DNA of 64,000 bases. It comes from Isoetes taiwanensis (taxonomy: Eukaryota; Streptophyta; Lycopodiopsida; Isoetales; Isoetaceae). How positions within the stretch are numbered: the first letter of the stretch is position 1; each line of letters starts with the position of its first letter. Under the pieces are notes generated by a model. The model worked only from the letters and a program-made list of their open reading frames with translations. It was not told the origin of the DNA and did no database searches. The position numbers were made by a program, and so were the translations under genes. The stretch covers positions 5,587,012 to 5,651,011 of the forward strand of contig JAJEKV010000046.1 in assembly GCA_021234155.1 (NCBI GenBank). The letters run 5' to 3'. Below, one piece after another: positions 56,641 to 64,000 of this stretch.

Positions 56641-57479
56641 GACTCATGAGTGAAGTTCAATCGAAATTTGGAGGAGTTGGGGAGTACGTCTTAAAAGAGT
56701 ACATATTAGAACCTCTTGCTTATCAACTAACATATAATTGCCAAATGCAAAAGAGGTAGATTATTTTAAGGAATACCCTTCTCCTCGCAGAATCACCAAT
56801 TGCTCCTCTATGTCTAGAATTCTTACACTTATTGAAATCTTTTGTCCTTGCAAATTCATCCAATTCACCCACAGAAAGAAAGCCTCCTGTTATTATGCTA
56901 CATATTGTACATGCAATTGCTGCATTTGTTGAGCATCACAATTGTTGTGCATGGAGACTGCAAAGAAAGGATGCCATTACATTAATGAAGTGAGCATATA
57001 ATATGAGAAGTTTATTGATAAAACAACTTGAAATTTTTTCAGTGAATACTAAGTGAATGAAATCTAGAGAACCATACCAAGGAATGGATCTTCATGGATA
57101 TTTTGAACATTTTAAATATGGTAATTTTGTATCACAAACGCCATCCCCTACTGTTGGTGGACATTTTTTCCCTTGAGTTTGAGCCCAAGTAATCGGTTAT
57201 GATAGAAAGTACATACGATATATTGAACTTTGTAAATGCAACTTGGCTTCTAAAACTATTGTTTGTCAATAGAGATAGTGTATTGAAATTTATGGATGTG
57301 GTGAGATCCTTCTTGTAGCATTTATAAACGTTGAGTTTTATCATGCTGCCAACATATATTATTTTGAGCTGTCTTGATGAAATTTTATCATGCATCATGC
57401 AATTTTATTTTATGGTTCCACAATCAGGTTATGAATTTAAGTGGCTTTCTCTCATGTCATATGATATGAAATCTCTGGC
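56641..57479. other. No recognisable gene
   Basis: AT-rich sequence with short frames only. Confidence 0.5.
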
Positions 57480-57795
57480 CTTCTATGTATTTATACGATA
57501 TACGTATATACACTATGACACGTCACCAGCGTATAAATAGACCCTTAGGGGTCAATAGGGGATGACTTAGGTTAACCTAAAAGAGTTTCTATTATTAACT
57601 ATGCTAAAATATTAGTGAGTAAATAACCTAATTAGGTTATTAATTAGTAAAAGTCAGCCAACTAGCAGTGCCACCTGGCCCAAATCGATTGGCTAGGGGG
57701 AACTTGCTAAGTTTGGAGGGCAAATTGGGGCCCTACCCCCAATTCGGCCCCAAATCGATTTGGGGAGAGTTGGAGGAAGGAGGAGCCCCTAGCTG
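57480..57795 (+). repeat. LTR fragment of the chromovirus family
   Basis: Plus-strand match to the first part of the LTR at 30,938-32,365: ATGTATTTATACG, ACTATGACACGTCACCAGC, CCACCTGGCCCAAATCGATT and CCCCAAATCGATTTGGGG occur in the same order. Neither LTR end is intact. Confidence 0.8.
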
Positions 57796-57960
57796 ATATA
57801 ACCTCGAGTTGATGAGCTTGAGAATAAAAGAGAATAGAAATTTAAAATATAATTTGGGTATCACAAGTAAAATATGCAATCGGCCATTAATGAAAAAGCC
57901 GCTAGTTTGTGTTCGATAAACCAATTTAAGCCCCATGCATTGTTTTCTAGCAGGTAGAAT

Positions 57961-59273
57961 ATGCTGAAGGCTGCCGCAGGTAATTTTTCCTCCCCTCACC
58001 CTAAACCGAGGCCTCAGATGAAGCCCAAGACCCCTGTCAAGCATCCAGCTCTGAAATCCAGGCGCAAATCGCTTGACATTGCCCCCAACAAGATTGTCCA
58101 TAAAGAGGTTGAAGAGGAGCCCTCTTCTCCCCAAAATAATCTTCCAAAATCGAGCAAGATAATCTTGTTTCATCTGTATTCCATTAATCCCTCTTTCCTA
58201 GATTCTGTCATCTCATACCAGAAAGGTATTGATGCCAAACGATGCCATTGCCCCCTCAATTTAACATATCCGGTGGTTGTTGAGAGCCCCTATATCAAGG
58301 TGGGTATGAAATTCCAGAATGTGGAGTTCCACATCCAGAAATTCGAGGCCCAAAATTTCATGGCCTCGGGTGATGTGGCTGGGGACATTCATTCGGATTG
58401 CATCAATGCTTATATGTTGTAAGTTCTCCTCACATTTTAATTGCTAGAATGCGCATAATTAACCAATGAATTGTGTGTTTACAGGGTAATTCTACACTCA
58501 TTCCGATCCAAAAGAGGTGCCATCATGTATTCCTGTACCCAGCTGCATTCGGCCTGTTCTTAAGTGGAAGCAAGGCCGGCCTGGGTGGTGCTTATGAGCA
58601 ACTTGCAAAGCTGATCCCCGAGAACCCTTTTGGTAAAGCACACTGAAAAATCCAGACACCACAGTTCTATTACATTCCTATAAATGCTAGATAAACACTC
58701 AACTCTCTTTATGTAGGTTTCACCTTTTTTTGCAATTAATTGTTCTCGAATTGGCTATTCAGCAGTGACCATTGGAGCCTTTATATATTGGTAACAGACG
58801 TATTAGCCTGTGCTCGGCTTGGGAAGCCTTGCCCTTCTATCTTGCACCTGGATTCCTATGAATCCATGCATGCTCTGACCAGGAGTACATCATGTTGTAG
58901 GTATTTCTTGATTTTATACTTTTCCCTCTGAATTTTGCTCACTCCTCTAAGATGCTTGCAGGTTTCTACATGACGTGTTTAAGAGGTGGAGGCACGAGGC
59001 AATTGCATTGCATAATGCACCTTGTATTCCACTCGAAACACCTCAGCAATACAATAATCATGATTGTGGTATCTATGTGATTAATTTCATGAAGAAATTT
59101 GTGAAGGAGATAAGCAGCAAGGAGGACAATGTGAGTGTCTTTTAATTTAATGTTTCTTTGTCATGTTGTTTATGCTTCTTTATGTTTCCTTGTAGGTGGT
59201 AATTTACCAGGACTGGATCAAGAAAGAGGAGGGGCATTGCACACGGACAAGCTTTAAGACTATGCTCATGTAA
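57961..59273 (+). pseudogene. Ulp1-like cysteine protease gene, five exons
   Basis: Exons 57961-58418, 58485-58632, 58717-58900, 58962-59130, 59196-59273, all with GT-AG borders. The N-terminus is basic (RRKSLDIAPNKIVHKE). The peptidase part shows DHWSLYIL (His), ILHLDSYESMH (Asp), PQQYNNHDCGIYVINFMKKF (Gln and Cys), so the full C48 triad is present. Two defects: an in-frame TAA just before LFSNWLF in exon 3 (about 58,738), possibly from CAA, and exon 2 is open only one frame off from exon 1 (the open frame reads HHVFLYPAAFGLFLSG, then GAYEQLAKLIPENP). Family role is SUMO-type deconjugation; many plant copies are transposon-carried. The preserved introns rule out a processed copy. Upstream exons may exist. 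Confidence 0.75.
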
Positions 59274-59482
59274 CTACATGAATGTTTGGCATTAGGCAAA
59301 TCCACCTTCTACTTACCAGAGGGCGTGGAAAGTGAAACCAGGCCCCAAACTCGTTTGCTGAAGTATGGTCCCTGAAGCCCTATGAAATCCTTTCTGATTG
59401 TAAATTTTTGTGAATGAAAATGTGAACTCTGAAAATCTGTAAATTTCTCGGAATGAAAATGTGAACTTGGCTTAAAGCCTTC

Positions 59483-59516
<34 letters not shown>

Positions 59517-59654
59517 TGAATCCGGCAATTTGAGGTAAATCTAAAATCCAAGTTCTCCAACTTAGAATTCAAACTTTCGCCAAGTTCTCACCATCAAGTA
59601 TTTTGAGTGAAGTTAGATCAAATGATTGGAATTCAAACATTTCAAATTCATTTA
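59274..59654. other. 3' flank with A28 run
   Basis: A run of 28 A residues at 59,488-59,515 follows a short repeat (GAATGAAAATGTGAACT twice, about 59,411-59,467). It may be the tail of a retroposed fragment. No target duplication was found. Confidence 0.6.
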
Positions 59655-61345
59655 CACTACAAAAACGTTGCCCTGTTACGACGTCTATTACGATGTCCAG
59701 ACGTCGTTTGAACGTCGATGAACGACGCCAAAAAGTCGATAAACGACGCCTATAACGACGACTGCACGTCGTTTTACGACGCAGACGCTGCCGCTATATC
59801 GCTGTCGCAACGGCTGCCGCCTTAAAGCGACGACGTAACGCCGTTCAACGACGCCACGCGTGCGCCACGCCACGCCGGGCGGCGTGGCGTATGCTGGCGA
59901 AGTTTGCTGACGCGGGCGTACGTGTTTGACATCGCTTAACGACGCCACGCACATCGCGGCCCCGCTGTCGGGCGGCCGCCGGGCGTTAAGGTTGGCCGCT
60001 TGTCGACGTGGCAGCCATCGCACACGCCGCCGCTTCACGACGTCAGATAAGCGCCACGTAAGCAACGTCGTTTAACGAGGTTGCTTACGTGTATTAAAAA
60101 AAAATTAATTTTTTTTTTATTTTTTTAATTTTTTTGAAAAAAATAATAATAATACATTTATTATGAATGAAGTTAATACATTTAATATTAAAGCCTATAA
60201 AATGAATTTAACCAATAAAGAAATATAAGATTTTAACGTCATTAAATGATGTCGCTTAAATATATTTAAAAAATACAAAAATAAAGGAAGCCCCAATTTT
60301 TTTTAGCTAAATACATTAATCAATAAATTAAGCTAAATACATTAATCAATACATTAAGCATATTGAAAATTAAATGCTTACCCGCACAAGCAGGCAAAAG
60401 TTGTTTTGCACAAACAACGCATTTGCTAGGAGTGTACATGCAAAACAATAAATTCAATGATTAGTAAAATATTAGTATAAATAAACAACTTAAAGGAAAA
60501 AAAAATATGGAAAATCAATGGGGGAGGGGTGGTTTCAATGACGTCCCTTTCTTGGATAACAATTTAACCGAAATAAAGCATTAGTATTTTATTAGCGTAT
60601 TGAAAAAATTAAATCCTTACCTGGAAGAGGTGCCAAGTTGTTTTGCAAGAACAACACATTTTGCTAGGAGTGTACATGCAAAACAAAAAATTCAATGATT
60701 AGAAAGAAATAGTATAAAAAAACTAATAAGGAAAAATTTTGGAAAGAAAAAGGGTCTCGTCTTTTAAGGACGTCTTCTTAGATGGGAAAAAAATTAGAAG
60801 AAGAATGGAAGAATTCCGAAGAAGAAAAGGCTAAGAAGAAGAGGAGGAACCCGAAAATGGGGAGGGACAATATGAAGAAGATGAAGCGCAAGAGGAGGAT
60901 TAAGAGTAAGAATTTGAATAAGAGGAGGAAGAATCGAAGAAGAAGATGACAAAGGGAATGGAAGAATATGTATGGAAGAAGGATGCAAGAATGGAAGAAG
61001 AAGAATGAAGGTTGAAGGAAGAACAAACAATACAAAAAGCCCTAAATCTACCCAAAAACAAGTTTAGATTCAAAAAACGAGTTGGTTGATCCGTGCACAT
61101 ACCTTATGAAGCTTGTCTTACACTTAGAATAGACCCCAAAGTAGATCTGCGCCGAAAATTGCCTCAAAAAACGCTCCTCCATAAGCTTTGCTTGCTCGAA
61201 AATAAGCGGCGGGATTACCGCCTGTTTTCGATTTAAATCGCATGTCGTCGTTTAACGATGTCACGACGTCGTTAAACGACGACACAAAACGTTGTTAAAC
61301 GACGTTTGTAACGACGTTTTTTTTTTTTTACGACGACAAAAAAAA
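59655..61345. mobile_element. CACTA-like non-autonomous element
   Basis: The left end begins CACTACAAAAACGTTG, the CACTA signature. Subterminal sequence at both ends is full of CGACG-type repeats (AACGACGCC, GTCGTTTAACGA at 59,685-60,080 and 61,246-61,320, partly in inverted orientation). The matching TGTAGTG right end was not found; 61,345 is an estimate, just past the last CGACG cluster. There is no transposase. Inside, about 110 bp around GTGTACATGCAAAACAA is repeated (60,365-60,480 and 60,611-60,715). Confidence 0.65.
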
Positions 61346-62387
61346 ATAATAAAAAAAAATAAATTGAGTAGTATAGAATGCATGTACACTTGATACATGG
61401 GTTTATTTGACTTGTTACACCCGTTAAAGTTATGAAATATACCACCATGAGAATGTTCAATGTTTTGTGGTACATCCGTTGAGCTATGAGGTATATAATA
61501 CGATGATGATAACTAGTAATACCTTACCTGCTATGATAACTAATACCTTACCAACATGCAAAGATGTAGTTTATATTAAAATTTTATTTTGTTAGATTTA
61601 AAAAGGTTAGGTTTTCACCAATAGTATATGTAGCTACGTGTTCGTTTGTTACGACGACATATATATACAAGAAAATTAATACGTCCTACGGCGCATTGTT
61701 CCAGTTTTAGCATGTTCTTACGATGTAAGGCCCTGTAGTGCTCTAGATAACCAATGATTCTACTGAGATTCTCTTGTGATTCCTCTATATTCTTCAACAT
61801 TCTATGTATTATATTTAGCATTCATGAAGATTCCCCTAGGTTCTCTTAGAATTTTCTATTTTGATTGAGGTGCTTATCCATGAGCATTTAAAACCTTCCA
61901 AAATAATCTATTTTGGATCTGTGCAACATCTTTAAAATATTTTCTATTTCTAGACTGAGGCGCTTGCCCTGAGCATCTAGAATATTTTTTTTTTCAAGAT
62001 TTATATTGTATACCTTTATTATGAAACATTTTAGAACATTCTATTGTCGCTCCTTGCAAAATCTTAAAAAAAACTCTAAGATTTCATCAAGATTTTCTTA
62101 AATTCCCTTAGATATTATGAAGATTCCCTTAGATTCAATTAGATTTTAAGAGATTCTGTTAGACTTGTATATTTTCCTAGATTCTCTTACAATTTATGAG
62201 ATTTCCTTATATCCCGTTTAATTCTCCTGGATTCCCTTACATTCTAGAAATTTCTAGAACATTTTAGAACTTTCTGGAACATTTTGAAACTTTCAAAACA
62301 TCCTAGAATATTATAGTCTATTTTATCTTAATTAGAACGTTACCCTTAAGTATATTTGAAACATAAATTCTTCATAGAATTAATGCT

Positions 62388-62442
62388 TGGTCTAGTGGTT
62401 AGAGTGGGGGGTTTGGGGGGTTGAGGACTAGGGTTCGAATCC
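62388..62442 (+). promoter_or_regulatory. tRNA-like pol III A and B boxes (SINE head), unit 1
   Basis: A box TGGTCTAGTGG at 62,388-62,398 and B box GGTTCGAATCC at 62,432-62,442, spaced as in tRNAs. The intervening loop does not fold as a normal tRNA, so this is a tRNA-derived SINE-like head, not a tRNA gene. Confidence 0.7.
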
Positions 62443-63473
62443 CCCCAATAACATTAAAAATTTTAGAAGCCTTTCCTTAAGGAACGAGCATTCAATATGA
62501 GCCTTAGGATCTTAGACTTGATCAACGATCAAGATCTCACCATATAAAAGCAATATGAGCCGTAGGATCTATTACATATAATTCCCAAAGCCACGTGGAC
62601 CGTAGGATGTGTCCCCAAGCCACGTGAGCCGTCGGATCTCGGACCGACGGTCAGGATCCGATCAATCTGGACCGTAGCACCATGGTGCATATTACATATG
62701 TAAACTCCCTGGTCATCTGGGCCGTAAGATACGTCCCAAACCCACGTGAGCCGTCGGATCTCGAACGGACGGTCGGATAAGCGCGAAACATAAGAACAGA
62801 TATATAGAGACAAGAAATTTAATGCGTCCTACAGTGCATGTTTGAGTTTTGGCATGTTCCTACGTGCAAGTTCTTATAAAAGAATCTCTTGAGAATACTC
62901 TAAATTCATAGATTCTCTAAGATTCTACCAAGGTTCTCTTAGAGGGTTCGTGAGCATTTCTCTAAATTTTATAAGATTCCCTCTAGATTCCATTAAATTT
63001 CCCTAGATTCTCCAAGATTCTATGAAGATCCCCTTAGATTCTCTTAGATTCATTTAGATTTTATCAGATTGCCCTTAGATTCAAAGAGATTCTATAAAGA
63101 TTCCCTTAGATACTCTAAGATTTCATCAATATTTTCTTAGATTCCCTTAGATTTTATGAAGATTCCTTTAGATCCCCCAGATTTTAAGAGATTCCTTTAG
63201 GCTTGTAAATATTTTCCTAGATTCTCTTACATTTTATAAGATTTTCTTACATTCTATTAGATTCTTCTGGATTCCTTTACATTCTAGAACTTTTTAGAAC
63301 ATTCTAAGACTTTCTGGAACATTCTAAGACTTTCAATATATTCTAGAACTTTCTGGAAGTATTTCCCTAGATTTCCTTACATTCCCGTAGATTCCCCTAC
63401 ATTCTAGAACATTCTAAAACAATTTGGAACTTTCTGGAAGAATTTTCTTAGATCCCCTCTAGATTCTCTTATG

Positions 63474-63541
63474 TTCTAGAACTTTCTAGAAGATTCTAGA
63501 ACTTTCTAGAGCCTTCCAGAACATTCTAGAACCTTCTTGAA
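63474..63541. promoter_or_regulatory. Heat-shock-element array
   Basis: Fourteen consecutive alternating TTC and GAA triplets, each exactly 5 bp from the next (TTCtaGAActTTCtaGAAga and onward), with only one triplet imperfect (GAG at 63,509). This is the nGAAn pentamer pattern bound by heat-shock factors. Weaker versions lie at 62,244-62,300 and 63,270-63,360. Confidence 0.7.
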
Positions 63542-63630
63542 CTAGGTAGAATGTTATAGTCTATTTTATCTTAATGGGAACATTACCCTTAAGTATATGT
63601 GAAACATAAATTATTCATGGAATTAATGCT

Positions 63631-63683
63631 TGGTCTAGTGGTTAGAATGGGGGCTGGGGGGTCAATGTCCAGGGTTTGAATCC
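63631..63683 (+). promoter_or_regulatory. tRNA-like pol III A and B boxes, unit 2
   Basis: A box TGGTCTAGTGG at 63,631-63,641 identical to unit 1. The B box is GGTTTGAATCC, one transition from consensus. Confidence 0.65.
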
Positions 63684-64000
63684 CCCACACAACATAAAAA
63701 TTTTAAAAGCCTTTTCCTAAGGGATGAGCATTCAACTTGGGTTGGACCTGATCAAGGGTCGAGATCTCACGCAACATGAGCCATAGGATCTATTACATAT
63801 AATTCCCAAAGCCATGTGCACCGTAGGATGTGTCCCAAAGCAACGTGAGCCGTAAGATCCTGGACCGACGATCAGGATCAAATCAACCAGGACCGTAGGA
63901 TCGCTTACATATAAGCTACAAACAAACTCCCAAGCCATCTGGGCCGTATGATACGTCCCAAAGCCACGTGAGGCGTAGGATCTCGGACCGGCGGTCAGGA

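Larger units (their letters stand above)
61670..64000. repeat. Tandem duplication of a 1.15-1.24-kb repeat unit, truncated by the window
   Basis: Unit 1 starts near 61,670 and unit 2 near 62,813 (shared text GTTTTAGCATGTTCTTACG / GTTTTGGCATGTTCCTACG). Each unit contains a stretch of degenerate 12-14-bp AGATTCCCTTAG repeats, a TTCTAGAAC-rich stretch, a tRNA-like segment with pol III boxes, and repeated CCACGTGAGCCGTAGGATC motifs. The second unit is longer by indels and runs off the window edge. Confidence 0.85.

Noticed and set aside
59488-59515. Poly(A) run as evidence that the Ulp1-like gene is a processed pseudogene
   Set aside because: The gene keeps four GT-AG introns, so it was not copied from mRNA.
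59688-60065. 125-residue Arg/Val-rich minus-strand frame
   Set aside because: It is a translation of the CGACG subterminal repeats of the CACTA-like end.
60778-61100. Leu/Phe/Ser-rich minus-strand frames that look like membrane proteins
   Set aside because: They are the complement of a GAAGAA-rich stretch inside the CACTA-like element. Overlapping frames in two registers show low complexity.
62388-62460. tRNA gene
   Set aside because: A and B boxes are present but acceptor and anticodon stems cannot be formed, and the sequence is duplicated inside a repeat.

Overview
The window looks like nuclear DNA from a land plant, probably a large repeat-rich genome. Support comes from one well-preserved multi-exon eukaryotic gene with short introns, a plant-type chromodomain LTR retrotransposon, LINEs, a CACTA-type end, and tRNA-primed LTR elements. 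A DIRS-like tyrosine-recombinase retrotransposon and an animal-like transposase family hint at a seed-free lineage (fern, lycophyte or bryophyte), but I cannot fix the species. There are no rRNA genes, CRISPR arrays or bacterial features.

Layout. 1-5,800 is a mosaic of duplicated repeat fragments, including a hAT-like MITE with an 8-bp target duplication, an LTR primer-binding site, and an unusual array of GGAGGTTTCC units in both orientations. 5,789-12,600 holds three head-to-tail LINE copies on the minus strand whose 3' ends all abut (GA)n microsatellites. The middle copy carries ORF1, endonuclease and reverse transcriptase, and is itself interrupted by a TA-flanked MITE and a tiny poly(A) retroposon. 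13,600-17,780 is a degraded minus-strand gene ending in an FCP1-like phosphatase domain. 21,428-32,365 is a minus-strand Ty3/gypsy chromovirus with a full right LTR, a truncated left LTR, a large extra region upstream of gag and a nested LINE. 32,366-34,480 is a DIRS-like RNase H plus tyrosine recombinase remnant.

36,503-42,665 (minus) is the only clearly intact host gene: a NOL6/Utp22 (Nrap) nucleolar protein. I could place 25 exons with GT-AG borders and one continuous frame of 1,018 residues.

43,050-55,930 is a block bracketed by a perfect 24-bp inverted match. It contains a decayed transposase on the plus strand and several minus-strand gene remnants, among them a dead Ulp1-type cysteine protease. 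I read it as a probable large DNA transposon of a family I cannot name. 55,900-56,640 holds foldback repeats. 57,961-59,273 is a second Ulp1-like gene in five exons, with one stop and one frame break. 59,655 begins a CACTA-like element. 61,670-64,000 is a tandem duplication (1.15-1.24 kb units) carrying tRNA-like pol III boxes, G-box-like motifs and a striking 5-bp-phased heat-shock-element array.

Apart from the NOL6 gene, nearly everything is transposon-derived, and most coding remnants carry stops, frameshifts or lost catalytic residues.
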